Below, piece after piece: positions 14,570-23,424 of a stretch of 48,026 nucleotides of DNA; the first letter of the stretch is position 1; each line of letters begins with the position of its first letter. Source of the DNA: Alteromonadaceae bacterium Bs31 (GTDB lineage Bacteria; Pseudomonadota; Gammaproteobacteria; Pseudomonadales; Cellvibrionaceae); NCBI GenBank assembly GCA_900177435.1, contig FXAI01000008.1:2663-50688 (forward strand). The letters are read 5' to 3'. The notes below the pieces were generated by a model. It searched no databases, was not told the DNA's origin, and saw nothing but the letters and a program-made list of their open reading frames with translations. The position numbers and the translations under genes were made by a program.

Positions 14570-15478
14570 ATGAGTTGGTTCGAGCGAATGAACTCGGTTG
14601 TTGAATATGTTGAGGAACATCTTGACAGTGATGTTTCGATTGAGGACGCAGCAAAAATAGCCTGTTGCTCAAAATACCATTTTCATAGGGTGTTTTATTC
14701 CTACTTCGATATAACGTTTGCCGAGTATGTGAGAAAGCGAAAATTTAGCTTGGCAGCAGTTGATGTATTAAGTGGTCGAGAGACTATTTTGAAAATAGCA
14801 TTAAAGTATGGATATGAATCACCAAATGCATTTACCCGAGCATTTCGTAGCATACATGGGGTAAACCCCGGTGAAGCCCGATCCTCTAACGTAGAGCTTA
14901 GCACATATAGTAAAGCTACTTTTTCTTCCGAGCTTAAGGGTGCAGAAAAAATGAACTACAAAATAGTGGAAAGGCCATCTTTCAATATAATCGGTAAGAG
15001 TAAACGGTTTGAATTTGATGAATTTTCTAAAAACGGTAAAAAATACTGGAAAGAGTATGTTAGTTCTGACGAGTACAAATGCCTTTGTCAATTAAGCGAC
15101 GGTAAGCCTGGCTTAGTGACTGGCTCCCCGTTGCTTACAGCATATTTCCCCCGGGAGAACGATAAGCGAGGTGGGTTTTTAGATGTGCTTGGCATTGAAT
15201 GTCAGTCTAAGCGTAATGTAAAGCCATTTGAAACACATACTGTACCACCAGCAATATATGCCGAGTTTGAGTGTTCGTACAGGAATGCTATGAAAACAAA
15301 TAGAGCTATTTATGGTAAGTGGTTTTCAGCAACGGGTTACGAAAGGGATGGAGATAAGCCTGATGTTGTAGCATACTTTCCTATGCCTTGGCGGCATTTT
15401 AGCGAAATAGGCATACGCTGGTGGGTGCCAGTTCTTAACAGCAAAAAAAGCCTGAGCAAGCACATCAGCAAAAAATAA
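14570..15478 (+). CDS. AraC-family regulator with GyrI-like effector domain
   Basis: A 302-residue regulator with the DNA-binding domain at the N-terminus: two helix-turn-helix motifs in residues 8-105 (SIEDAAKIACCSKYHFHRVF and ILKIALKYGYESPNAFTRAF, ending GVNPGEAR). Residues 125-290 form a GyrI-like/effector-binding domain (YKIVERPSFNIIGKSKRFE, ...FPMPWRHFSEIGIRWWVPV), as in Rob, SoxS-type fusions and MarA-like drug sensors. The ligand is probably a small hydrophobic or cationic molecule. It may control the nearby VOC gene 65 bases downstream; that link is inference. Target genes are unknown. Confidence 0.85.
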   Translation: MSWFERMNSVVEYVEEHLDSDVSIEDAAKIACCSKYHFHRVFYSYFDITFAEYVRKRKFSLAAVDVLSGRETILKIALKYGYESPNAFTRAFRSIHGVNPGEARSSNVELSTYSKATFSSELKGAEKMNYKIVERPSFNIIGKSKRFEFDEFSKNGKKYWKEYVSSDEYKCLCQLSDGKPGLVTGSPLLTAYFPRENDKRGGFLDVLGIECQSKRNVKPFETHTVPPAIYAEFECSYRNAMKTNRAIYGKWFSATGYERDGDKPDVVAYFPMPWRHFSEIGIRWWVPVLNSKKSLSKHISKK

Positions 15479-15542
15479 TACGCGCTTGGCGCCGCTTTCG
15501 TTTTTCTGTGCAGTTAGCATTATGTAACAACGAGGAATTATC

Positions 15543-16037
15543 ATGAGTACATATCCAAGAACATTCTCACACATCGGAATTTCTGTACCTGATGTAATGA
15601 AGGCGTCGAAATTTTACAGCGATGTGATGGGTTGGTATCACATAATGGAGCCCACAGTCATTAACGAAGAGTCCAACACTCCAATTGGGCAAATGTGTAT
15701 CGACGTTTTCGGAAAAGGTTGGGGTTCATTTAAAATTGCTCACATGTCCACTGGTGACAAAATTGGTGTTGAGATGTTTGAGTTCAAGAACAACGAAACT
15801 CCAAAAGACTTTGAATACTGGAAAACCAGCACTTTTCACTTTTGCGTTCAAGACCCTGATATTGAAGGGTTGGTAGCGAAAATCGTTGAACATGGTGGTA
15901 AGCAAAGGATGCCAATTCGCGAATATTACCCTGGCGAAAAGCCCTACAAAATGTGCTACGTCGAAGATCCCTTTGGGCTTATTTTTGAGGTTTACTCACA
16001 CAGCTACGAATTAACCTATTCTCAGGGGGCGTACTAG
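15543..16037 (+). CDS. VOC-family (glyoxalase/bleomycin-resistance fold) protein
   Basis: A 164-residue protein with two beta-alpha-beta-beta-beta modules: FSHIGISVPDVMKASKFYSDVMGW (8-31) and FHFCVQDPDIEGLVAKIVEHGG (about 100-121), ending YVEDPFGLIFEVYSHSYE. Metal-ligand positions H10, H101 and E149 are all present, so it could be an active metalloenzyme of the lactoylglutathione-lyase type, although the substrate is unknown. GAGGAATT precedes the ATG by 5 bases. The gene follows an AraC regulator on the same strand. It could be a detoxification gene controlled by that regulator; this is inference only. Confidence 0.85.
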   Translation: MSTYPRTFSHIGISVPDVMKASKFYSDVMGWYHIMEPTVINEESNTPIGQMCIDVFGKGWGSFKIAHMSTGDKIGVEMFEFKNNETPKDFEYWKTSTFHFCVQDPDIEGLVAKIVEHGGKQRMPIREYYPGEKPYKMCYVEDPFGLIFEVYSHSYELTYSQGAY

Positions 16038-16085
16038 GGCTTGTTAAACGCTCAAAGCACAGGGTGTGCTAAGGATAATTCTTTT

Positions 16086-16105
16086 CTTAGGTGGAAAAAC
16101 CTAAG
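16086..16105. terminator. Stem-loop after VOC gene
   Basis: A perfect 7-bp stem (CTTAGGT/ACCTAAG) with a GGAAAA loop lies 49 bases after the VOC stop. It has no T run directly after it; a TTTTT run occurs 28 bases later. It may be a weak terminator or part of a decayed cassette end. Confidence 0.3.
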
Positions 16106-16245
16106 CTTATCAAGCCTAATCCTCGTCCCTCGCCTTTTTAAAGCATACGTATTGGTTTGAAGTTGTATTCGTCTTTGCCACAGAGCGAAATTGCATGTGC
16201 AGCGTGATTGAGCCATCTGGCTTATGTTGATGAGAATCCAATAAG

Positions 16246-16821
16246 ATGCCTGAGCCAAATCCATTGAGAATAGTGACATTTGCGACAGCTAAAAATCTTG
16301 GTGCTTGGCTAAGGGTGAATCATGCACGGGAAAGCGAGTTGTGGGTAAAGATATATAAGAAAAAATCTGGTATTCAAAGTGTTAGCTGGAATGATGTGGT
16401 GTTAGAGGCCTTGTGTTGGGGTTGGATAGACGGAGTGAAAAAATCCATTGATGCTCAAGCCTATCTTCAGCGAATAACGCCAAGAACAACGCGAAGTAAC
16501 TGGTCTAAAAGAAATACAGAACATGTTGAACGTTTGATACGAGAGGGACGAATGAAAGAGTCCGGGCTTGTACATGTGCGTGCAGCGAAAGCTGACGGTC
16601 GTTGGGGTAAGGCTTACGTGGCATGCCAAATAGAAGTGCCAGCAGATTTTATCGCTGCCCTGGATAATCAGCCACTGGCAAAAGCGTTTTTCGATACCCT
16701 TAATAAATCGAACCGTTATGTTATTGCTTACGGCTTAACAAGCGCTAAGAAAGCTAGCACCAGGCAGCGTAGATTTACAAAATACATGTCAATGCTTGCT
16801 CATGGGGAAAAACCATCGTAG
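16246..16821 (+). CDS. YdeI/OmdA-family protein
   Basis: A 191-residue protein with the family landmarks ARESELWVKIYKKKSG (24-39), VVLEALCWGWIDGVKKSID (about 47-65), RITPRTTRSNWSKRNTEHVERLI (about 70-93) and a C-terminal YVIAYGLTSAKKASTRQRRFTKYM. This is the YdeI/OmpD-associated protein family (Pfam OmdA), linked in Salmonella to resistance to polymyxin and antimicrobial peptides. It is cytoplasmic. A TGATGAGAA stretch precedes the ATG. It is a single gene; the DUF4386 fragment begins 21 bases after its stop. The family call is firm and the role in this organism is not known. Confidence 0.85.
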   Translation: MPEPNPLRIVTFATAKNLGAWLRVNHARESELWVKIYKKKSGIQSVSWNDVVLEALCWGWIDGVKKSIDAQAYLQRITPRTTRSNWSKRNTEHVERLIREGRMKESGLVHVRAAKADGRWGKAYVACQIEVPADFIAALDNQPLAKAFFDTLNKSNRYVIAYGLTSAKKASTRQRRFTKYMSMLAHGEKPS

Positions 16822-16841
16822 GTCGGTCAGCAGCACAACTT

Positions 16842-17054
16842 ATGCTGTTATTTGCATGCATTGGTATATTTATTTCGTTTTCAAATGAGATTATTCAATT
16901 TGCTGTACTTCGCTTAGTTGGCGAAGGTTTCTACCTGGAAGCGTTTAGTAAATCTCAGATAAGCTCTCTTGTGGTTCTATTCTCCCACATACATAATCAG
17001 GGTATTCAGGTCGCAGATATATCCGGGGGCTTGATAATTATAAGCATCTTATAG
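16842..17054 (+). pseudogene. Fragment of a DUF4386 membrane protein gene
   Basis: A 70-codon frame (MLLFACIGIFISFSNEIIQFAVLRL...QISSLVVLFSHIHNQGIQVADISGGLIIISIL). It matches the middle of DUF4386 proteins, where two helices are joined by an '...aFs.dqLqaLallflhlHnyGy.ia.iFfGlwl.plG' segment. Intact members are about 220-240 residues long with six helices; here the N-terminal part is missing and the frame stops before the last helices. Even the upstream codons to 16821 read as coding (..SAAQL). It is a remnant, probably of a lost cassette. Confidence 0.6.
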
Positions 17055-17254
17055 AATCTAAGGAAATAATACTGAAGGACGAGCGTGTTAGAATATAGCT
17101 TACGGGCTGCGTAGTATAGGGAGAGTACTAATTCGCTAGCTTCCGAAATTACATTGGCTTAACCCGTATTCGCAAATTAATCAGAAAAACTAACTATCTC
17201 ATGACCCCTTGTGTGGTCGAGAACTATTATTCCTTGTGCTCAGGTGGCTTATAT

Positions 17255-17878
17255 ATGGATAGAGAAAAGAGGTTTACGCTGGACAACAATACAAGCGCGT
17301 CCAACCCTGGAGAGATAAACTTCAGCCCTTTTGTTTGGTTTTTACATAAACCAATAAATGTTTCCCTTGTTTTCCTTACGCTCGCCATAGCACTAATAGC
17401 AGCCATTAAGGTTAATTTATGGTTTTTGCTATTGGTGGCATTGGCGGTAGGTGTGAATTCATTTTATTGGGTTAGGGTGAAAGAGCATTATACGGCTGAC
17501 TCAAATCCCGGGTTGATCCTAAGTGTGCAGCCACCGTTATTTGCGGTGTATACAGACCTGTCAAAGGGGAGTGGCTGGTATCCAGCAATCAAGGTAACGG
17601 CGTACAAATCTAGAAAACCTATTGAACCTGGATTAGCACTGGCAACAGTCGCTACCTATAGCGATGCGCACGGCAACGATTGCCCCTATTGGAGCGATTT
17701 TCATCCTTTACCAATAGAATATGCAACGAATGACTCTATATCGATAAAGCGCGAATTAGAGAGTTATAAGGAAAGCAATTGGAATAATTTAAAAAATGCT
17801 GTTTCTTATCTGCATAGCCCTTATCAGGTAGGCTTGATTCCGCTTGTGGTGGAAGGCTCATCATGGCCCAAAACATAA
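17255..17878 (+). CDS. Two-TM protein with soluble domain (DUF3239-like)
   Basis: The frame is open from 17201 but the ATG at 17255 has AGGTGG upstream and is preferred, giving 207 residues. Two adjacent membrane helices (about 35-54 and 56-72) are followed by a soluble domain (NPGLILSVQPPLFAVYTDLSKG, YPAIKV, ALATVATYSD...WSDFHPLPIEYATND). The 'NPG.v....pp..av.tdlskg' and 'W.dF.PlPv..at.d' patterns recall DUF3239 proteins of myxobacteria and planctomycetes; this is memory-based and not certain. It is the last intact gene of the cassette-like region. No function is known. Confidence 0.6.
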   Translation: MDREKRFTLDNNTSASNPGEINFSPFVWFLHKPINVSLVFLTLAIALIAAIKVNLWFLLLVALAVGVNSFYWVRVKEHYTADSNPGLILSVQPPLFAVYTDLSKGSGWYPAIKVTAYKSRKPIEPGLALATVATYSDAHGNDCPYWSDFHPLPIEYATNDSISIKRELESYKESNWNNLKNAVSYLHSPYQVGLIPLVVEGSSWPKT

Positions 17879-18008
17879 TGGTGTGCACAATGGCAGGCCC
17901 AAATTTGCTGTGCATTTCGTTCCGGGGCTTCATTACCCTGTGTGTTTCCATAGAGGCAGCTCAGCTAGCAATTACCTAGCTAGGTTAGCCTGCTGGGCGC
18001 ACATGCTG

Positions 18009-18058
18009 TCTTAACGGGACGGGAGTTTTTTTCGCCCCTGGGGCTTCGGCTGTTATAT
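18009..18058 (+). other. Possible short attC-like site
   Basis: TCTTAAC (18009-18015) and GTTATAT (18052-18058) flank GGGACGGGAG and GCCCCTGGGGCTTCGGC, which can form nested hairpins. Arm pairing between the two ends is poor, so the assignment rests mainly on the core sequences and position at the end of the array. Confidence 0.3.
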
Positions 18059-18125
18059 ACATGGATATCACTATTAAGTTCGGGTTTTAATTAATTATGG
18101 TATTTCTACTGAGTGGTACGCTTAG

Positions 18126-18308
18126 GCCTTTCTTTTTGGGGCGAGCGTTTCTCCTAAGGGCACTATTAAGGACACTTTTAAGGGCAAACACATTACAACT
18201 TATGGGGTTAAGCAAAAGTTTAAAATATGCAGCAAAATTACATCGCTAGCCCAAAGGGCGTATTGCCTTGGCTACCAAGCCTGGAAGGTGAATTCCGAAA
18301 ATATGTAA
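18126..18308 (+). pseudogene. 3' remnant of an unrecognised gene
   Basis: A 60-codon frame with no start codon, preceded in frame by TAG at 18123-18125 and ending TAA at 18306-18308. The product contains VSPKGTIKDTFKGKHITTYG and SLAQRAYCLGYQAWKV, which look like real protein (balanced composition, not a shadow), but I do not recognise it. It follows a possible attC right core by about 70 bases, so it is probably a broken last cassette. Confidence 0.35.
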
Positions 18309-18335
18309 TCCGTTAAGAATTGGCCATCTGGCTAC

Positions 18336-18349
18336 CTGATATAGATCAA
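18336..18349 (+). promoter_or_regulatory. Possible FNR/Anr box
   Basis: CTGATATAGATCAA matches the FNR/Anr consensus TTGAT-N4-ATCAA at 9 of 10 fixed positions. It lies 131 bases before the DUF3360 start. If it is centred at -41.5, transcription would begin near 18384. No strong -10 is evident. Confidence 0.45.
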
Positions 18350-18480
18350 AAAAAGCCAGCAAATTGGTAAGACCGATTCCTTTCCTCTCTGAAGTTTTAC
18401 CTAGCGCAAACCTTTATCCGCATCTTTATTTATCCTCTGCGTCTACCAATATCCTTGGGTAACAATAAGAGGCCTTTACC

Positions 18481-19935
18481 ATGATTGAACCAGAAGAGCA
18501 GAGCTATAGCCAAAAGCGAAAGCCTGCCAGCGAATTTGCCAACCGAACTGAATACCTGGAGCACGAGCTTACTATCAAACGCTTTCGCCCATGGCGGATA
18601 CACCTGCCATTCAGGGACTATGGCGTTGAAATAGAAGACTGGGTACCCGCCCTTGCAGCAACCATTGGTAAAGTGGTTATGGTAACGGCGATGGTTGCAG
18701 CTTTTGCAGCCCAATTTGACTTGTCGCCCGCTTTTATTGCGGAAAATGTTCGCTACGAAATGCTTATTGCCGGGGTGCTGTTCGTTTTATTGTTTTCAGC
18801 GATGTTAAACCCCACCGCCAATCTGGCGGGTACGCACGGGCCAATGATTCCCGTTATTCCTCTTATTGCTGCTGCAGGTGGGCACCCCTTGGCCCTGGGT
18901 ATAATGGTGGGGGCATTCGGCCTGTTGCTCAGCGCTTCGAAAGGTGGGTCCAAACTGGTAAACCTCACCGGCGAGGGCGTACGTGGTGGCTTGCTTATTT
19001 ATCTCGGTGCTGTTGGGCTCATTAGCCAGATAGCCAAGCTCAAGTTATCTGCTGCGTCCAGCGGTATAGCGGGCGTCTCCTTCGTTGTTATCTTTATTAC
19101 CATTGTTGTATACGCTTATTTGGCGCGGGTGCAAAAACGCTGGTTGGCGATACCGCTTTGCTCTGCAATTGCGGGTGTGGCTGCTTTTGCTATGGGTGTA
19201 GACTTTGAATTTGTAACCAAACCAGGCCTGCCACACTTCAGCCCTTTCTACTGGTGGGGAGAAAACACCGGTTGGCAGATGGGCTGGCCTAACCTTAACC
19301 ACTTTATTGCGGTAACCCCATACGCCATTCTAGCTGTTGCTATGTGGTCGCCAGACTTCCTGGGCCACCGAGTATTCCAGGAGTTGAATTATCCGAAGAA
19401 AGCTAAAGGCGTATTAATGAACGTGGATGACACTATGGCCATCTGTTCTGTTCGTCAAATTGTGGGTGCTGGTCTCGGTGGTGGTAACCTCGCATCATCC
19501 TGGGGTACATATATGATCCCCGCAGCCATTGCCAAACGCCCCATTCCTGGTGGCGCCTTGTTGACTGGTGTGCTCTGTGTGGTAACTGCGATTCTGGGTT
19601 TTCCAATGGATTTGGCCATGTGGGAACCGGTATTGCGCGTAGCGCTTATGGTTGGGGTATTCCTGCCCTTGCTTGAAGCGGGTATGCAAATGGTGAAAGA
19701 CAACAAAGGTGCACAGAGCGCTGGTGTCTGTATCTTCTCCTGTGCTTTTGTTAACCCTGTCTTTGGCTGGGCCGTAACCATGTTGCTGGATAATCTCGGC
19801 TTTATTGGCGACAAAGAGCGTGCAAAAACTTTGAGCTTAAAAGACCGTTTAATTGTTCCTCTTATCGCTGTAATTATTTGTGTGGGCGCGTTAGCACTGG
19901 TGGGACAATTACCGGGAATTCCCGCGTTGATCTAG
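18481..19935 (+). CDS. DUF3360-family inner-membrane permease
   Basis: A 484-residue protein with 12-14 predicted membrane segments. The whole length aligns by eye with DUF3360 permeases known mainly from Vibrio and relatives: KPASEF, RWRIHLPFRDYGVEIEDWVPALAATIGK, NPTANLAGTHGPMIPVIPLIAAAGGHP, WSPDFLGHRVFQELNYPKKA, DDTMAICSVRQIVGAGLGGGNLASSWGTYMIPAAIAKRPIPGGA. The fold is expected to be related to UraA/SulP/bicarbonate transporters; the substrate is unknown. It is a single gene followed by a strong terminator. A possible FNR/Anr box lies upstream, so oxygen control is plausible. It marks the return to core-like chromosomal DNA after the cassette region. Confidence 0.85.
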   Translation: MIEPEEQSYSQKRKPASEFANRTEYLEHELTIKRFRPWRIHLPFRDYGVEIEDWVPALAATIGKVVMVTAMVAAFAAQFDLSPAFIAENVRYEMLIAGVLFVLLFSAMLNPTANLAGTHGPMIPVIPLIAAAGGHPLALGIMVGAFGLLLSASKGGSKLVNLTGEGVRGGLLIYLGAVGLISQIAKLKLSAASSGIAGVSFVVIFITIVVYAYLARVQKRWLAIPLCSAIAGVAAFAMGVDFEFVTKPGLPHFSPFYWWGENTGWQMGWPNLNHFIAVTPYAILAVAMWSPDFLGHRVFQELNYPKKAKGVLMNVDDTMAICSVRQIVGAGLGGGNLASSWGTYMIPAAIAKRPIPGGALLTGVLCVVTAILGFPMDLAMWEPVLRVALMVGVFLPLLEAGMQMVKDNKGAQSAGVCIFSCAFVNPVFGWAVTMLLDNLGFIGDKERAKTLSLKDRLIVPLIAVIICVGALALVGQLPGIPALI

Positions 19936-19963
19936 CGCTTTCGTTTATTGTTGTTAAGAACAT

Positions 19964-19992
19964 AGCCCGGCCTTTTGGTCGGGCTTTTTTTT
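19964..19992 (+). terminator. Rho-independent terminator of the DUF3360 gene
   Basis: AGCCCGGCC-TTTT-GGTCGGGCT forms a 9-bp stem with one G-T-type mismatch and is followed by eight T. It lies 29 bases after the stop codon. In reverse it could also serve the minus-strand PiuC gene, which ends 39 bases away. Confidence 0.85.
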
Positions 19993-20030
19993 GCGAGAGT
20001 GGAAGACTTTTTAAAGCCTGCAAAGGTAGA

Positions 20031-20714
20031 TTAGGTGTTTGCCCAACGTCGAACCAGGTTGTGATACACCCCACTTAAACGCACCACCTCGGCATGGTTG
20101 CTGCCTAAATCAATAGTCAGTTTTTGAATGCTTTGGTCGAGATCGTAAAGTATTTCCCGTTGACTGTTATCGGCGATAAGGCTCTGTAGCCAAAAGAAAG
20201 AAGCCACCCGCTGGCCGCTTTTTATTGTCGAGACTTTATGCAGGCTTGTTGAGGGGTATAGCACCATGTGGCCGGCGGGAAGCTTTACTTGTTGTGTGCC
20301 AAAACCGTCTTCGATAATTAATTCGCCACCTTCATACTCATCGGGATCGCTAAAAAATAGCGTTGCCGATAAATCTGTACGCATGCGTATGGCCGTGCCC
20401 GGAACCTGACGTATGGAATTGTCCACGTGGATGCCAAAATCCGCCCCTTCGCAGTAGCGATTAAACAAGGGAGGAAAAATGGTATTTGGCAGCGCTGCAG
20501 AAAGAAAAAGCGGGTTTTCGGCCAGGCGAGTTAAAATTATATTACCCAGCTCTATGGCGAGCGGGCTGTCGGCGGCAAGCTGTTCGTTCGTTTTTACTTT
20601 TGCAGATTGCTCACCCGCTGTTACTTTTCCATCGACCCAAAGCGCAGCATCCATCTGCGCTCGTATGGCTTTAACTTCTTTCGGAGAAAAAACGGCAGGT
20701 ATGGCAATCAACAT
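20031..20714 (-). CDS. piuC: PiuC/YbiX-type PKHD hydroxylase
   Basis: A 227-residue Fe(II)/2-oxoglutarate dioxygenase, the usual length for PiuC/YbiX. The metal ligands H96 and D98 are in GIHVDNS, the distal H159 is in SLHKV, and the 2-oxoglutarate-binding R169 is in GQRVASFFW. Prolyl-4-hydroxylase-like enzymes of this type are coded next to TonB siderophore receptors; the hydroxylated target is still unclear. Here its start lies only 4 bases after the receptor gene's stop, so the two are one operon under the Fur box near 23112. A shared bidirectional terminator lies downstream. Confidence 0.9.
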   Translation of the reverse strand: MLIAIPAVFSPKEVKAIRAQMDAALWVDGKVTAGEQSAKVKTNEQLAADSPLAIELGNIILTRLAENPLFLSAALPNTIFPPLFNRYCEGADFGIHVDNSIRQVPGTAIRMRTDLSATLFFSDPDEYEGGELIIEDGFGTQQVKLPAGHMVLYPSTSLHKVSTIKSGQRVASFFWLQSLIADNSQREILYDLDQSIQKLTIDLGSNHAEVVRLSGVYHNLVRRWANT

Positions 20715-20718
20715 GGTT

Positions 20719-23079
20719 TTAAAATTCCCAACTTAAGGTTGTGGTAATGGAGCGGCCTGGTGCTACGTATACAAATGGCGAGCCACTGCGGTAAAGCGCA
20801 TCGTAGTAGGTTTCGTCTGTAAGGTTGAGAATGTTCAGCGAGAGCTCCAGGTTGTTGGTCAGTGTGTAGTTAGCAAATACGTCGAGGCGCGTCCAGCTGT
20901 CAATATTGTTGTCGTTGGCTTCCGTAGTGCCGCCGTAAATTTCGCCCGTGTAAGTAAAGGTGCCCCCCAGGTTTAGTTTTTCACTTACAGCAAATTGGTT
21001 TAAAAGGGTAAAGGAATTTTCCGCAACGTTGGGTATTTTTGCTCCTAGCTGTTCGGCATCGAGAGATTTAGTGATTTCAGTATCGAGTACCGATACTCCG
21101 CCCGCCACGCTCCAGATATCGTTAATGTTTCCATTCACGTTAATCTCAAAACCGCGAACTTCTCGCTCGCCTTCGCTGCGGTAGGGGTTTACTTCGTTAT
21201 CGTTCCCCAGTTCCGGGTTGCGCGTTGGTACGCCGGTTTTCGTTAAGTTAAATACAGCTGCGGTTAACAGTAAATGTTCGTCGAACAACTCCCATTTGCT
21301 ACCAAGCTCAAGGTTGGTATTTTCTTCAGGTTTTAAATCTTCGTTGGATGACACAATAGCGCCATAGTCCAGGCCGCCTGCGTCGGGGTTAGCACCCATT
21401 GGGTCGGAGGAGGTGCCAAGGGAAAAATAGATACTGCCATTGGGCCTGGGTTTGTAAATAAGAGATGCGTGGCCATCCACCAGGGTCTGACTTTGTTCCA
21501 AGGCATCGGAATTTTCGTAGACGCCTGCAACAGGAACTACGCGGGAGATATCGTAACTCTCTGCGCGAATACCTGCGGATACGATCCATTGCTCATTTAT
21601 ATCGATAGTGTCCATTAAAAAAGCGGCATTGCTTTTTTGCTCAACCAGCGTAGGTGACACCGATTCATAGCTGCCGCGCCATGCTGTGGGCATAGGCTGG
21701 TAAAGATTCTGTGCTGCGGTTTGAGAGAGACCTCCTCGCCGGCTGTTTACCCACACCACTGATGTTGCATCATTGGCTAACATTGCTTCTATGTCTGTGC
21801 TGATACTAAAGCGGCCCACATCAAAATTTTCATCCGCCAGTTCCACCCCGGCGACGAGGGAGTGCTTACCGATTTTACTGACAAAGTAGGATTGCAAGGC
21901 ACTAATCTCGTTTTTTTGTTCTCGCGAAGGGCTGCTGGCGGTTACCACCCTATCCGCACCTGGAATGGGGTCGCCGTTTTGGTCAAGAGGGGAGGATAGG
22001 CGCGGCGCAGAAACAATGTAGGCATTTTCCGATGTGCCCCAGCGCAATTGGTTGTGCCAGGTGGTGCTTTCTCCGATTTCCCAATCCACAGAGAGGCTGG
22101 CTACCTTGCTTTCGGTATCCCAGAAATCCCGATTGGTATAGCCGTAGAATGTCTCTCGGGGTACATCCACTACTGTTTGGGTTTGTGCATCCCAGGGGTG
22201 GCCCCAGTCCGGCACGGCTTCGCCTTTAAAGTAATACAGGTCCAGCCCGGTATTAAGTTGTGCTGAGGGCTTCCAGGTGGCGGCTAGTGCCAGGCCGGAT
22301 CGTTTCTCGCTAACATTGTTGCGCCCCGGTTTATTGGCGTCGTGGTATAGCGCATTAACGCGCATTGCCAGCTGCTCGCCAATGTTTTGAGAGGTGTCCA
22401 GGGTGACCCGTTTATATTCCTCGTTACCCAGGCCCAGGTGGATATCGGTAGCTTCTTTCTGGCTCGGCGCCTTGCTTACCAGGTTTACTGCGCCCCCTGT
22501 TGTTCCGCGACCTGCAAAGGTGGAACTTGGCCCTTTGGCTATTTCTACCTGTTGAACAGCGAAGCTTTCTCTGGATACAACACCGGGGTCGCGCAGGCCG
22601 TCGATGTAGATATCGTTGCGCGCGTCAAAGCCGCGTATTATAAAACGGTCACCAAAGGCATTCCCGCCTTCGCCGGTGCCCAGGGTAATACCGGGCTGTG
22701 TTCTCATCAGATCATTAATGGTGGTGGCGCCAGCTGCCTGTATGGCTTCTTCTGTTATGATCGTGAGCGTTTTCGGTAAATCGAGAGCAGGCTTTGTGTA
22801 CTTATCGTCTGCCAGTTTATCGGCTTTGAAAGGCGCGGCGGGGTCGGCATAAGGGTTTGATAAGCTTCTGCCATCAACAAACACTTCCTCAAGCGACTGT
22901 TTGTTTTGGCTATCCCCATGGGAGACGGAGGGAATGGCAGATAATAGAGCCATGGCTAAAAGCGGGGTACTTTCGCCCTGTAGTTTGCTTGCTTGTTTAA
23001 GCAAACCTGCAGCTTTGCTTTCTGCTGCAGTGTGAGGTGTATTTTCGGATATTTGGTTTCTTAGGCTTAAAAGCTTCAC
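20719..23079 (-). CDS. TonB-dependent catecholate siderophore receptor (Fiu/PiuA type)
   Basis: A 786-residue outer-membrane receptor. The plug (about residues 95-205) includes [52 protein letters not shown] and [25 protein letters not shown]; the beta barrel ends in the aromatic F of SWEF. The pattern '[28 protein letters not shown]' is typical of Fiu/PiuA-type receptors for monomeric catechols and catechol antibiotics. The signal peptide is unusual: about 40 polar residues precede the hydrophobic segment [19 protein letters not shown]. Next to it lies piuC. A strong Fur box just upstream predicts iron repression. Substrate is inferred from the family. Confidence 0.9.
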   Translation of the reverse strand: MKLLSLRNQISENTPHTAAESKAAGLLKQASKLQGESTPLLAMALLSAIPSVSHGDSQNKQSLEEVFVDGRSLSNPYADPAAPFKADKLADDKYTKPALDLPKTLTIITEEAIQAAGATTINDLMRTQPGITLGTGEGGNAFGDRFIIRGFDARNDIYIDGLRDPGVVSRESFAVQQVEIAKGPSSTFAGRGTTGGAVNLVSKAPSQKEATDIHLGLGNEEYKRVTLDTSQNIGEQLAMRVNALYHDANKPGRNNVSEKRSGLALAATWKPSAQLNTGLDLYYFKGEAVPDWGHPWDAQTQTVVDVPRETFYGYTNRDFWDTESKVASLSVDWEIGESTTWHNQLRWGTSENAYIVSAPRLSSPLDQNGDPIPGADRVVTASSPSREQKNEISALQSYFVSKIGKHSLVAGVELADENFDVGRFSISTDIEAMLANDATSVVWVNSRRGGLSQTAAQNLYQPMPTAWRGSYESVSPTLVEQKSNAAFLMDTIDINEQWIVSAGIRAESYDISRVVPVAGVYENSDALEQSQTLVDGHASLIYKPRPNGSIYFSLGTSSDPMGANPDAGGLDYGAIVSSNEDLKPEENTNLELGSKWELFDEHLLLTAAVFNLTKTGVPTRNPELGNDNEVNPYRSEGEREVRGFEINVNGNINDIWSVAGGVSVLDTEITKSLDAEQLGAKIPNVAENSFTLLNQFAVSEKLNLGGTFTYTGEIYGGTTEANDNNIDSWTRLDVFANYTLTNNLELSLNILNLTDETYYDALYRSGSPFVYVAPGRSITTTLSWEF

Positions 23080-23111
23080 TGGCTACTCCGTAGGTTAATG
23101 ATAATCGAATT

Positions 23112-23130
23112 GAGAATGATTATCATTTTA
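23112..23130 (-). promoter_or_regulatory. Fur box for the receptor-piuC operon
   Basis: GAGAATGATTATCATTTTA matches the 19-bp Fur consensus at 15 of 19 positions. An extra ATGATAATC just beside it (23098-23106) gives an extended, overlapping site. It is 33-51 bases upstream of the receptor start, the expected promoter zone, so iron-replete repression is predicted. Confidence 0.85.
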
Positions 23131-23353
23131 ATTGTTCGCCATATAAAAGCGCAAGAAAAAGTTGCCTCGGATTAATTGGCTTTTTTTAATTGTGGATTAA
23201 ACGTGCCCTTTAAATTGGGGGCATAAAAACCGTTTAAGAGAAACCAAATAGCTGGCCAAAGGAAATAGCTTAACAAGCGGTATCCGCACGAATAGACCGG
23301 GTTGCTGTGGCTATAAACGGGCTATAAACGGCTTGAGGTCTTGAAGGCGTTAA

Positions 23354-23402
23354 GCGAGAAATTCTCGCAATAGCGAGCACGCACACCATGGCAGGCGTGC
23401 GT
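23354..23402 (+). promoter_or_regulatory. Two hairpins before the zntB-like gene
   Basis: A perfect 15-nt palindrome GCGAGAAATTCTCGC (23354-23368) is followed at once by a second hairpin (CACGCAC ... GTGCGTA, 23378-23403). They end about 10 bases before the ribosome site of the ZntB-like gene. They could be a regulator-binding site or a leader structure; neither matches the standard Zur consensus. The rest of 23131-23353 shows nothing else. Confidence 0.35.
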
Positions 23403-23424
23403 ATTTAGATGCAGAGGATGTGTA

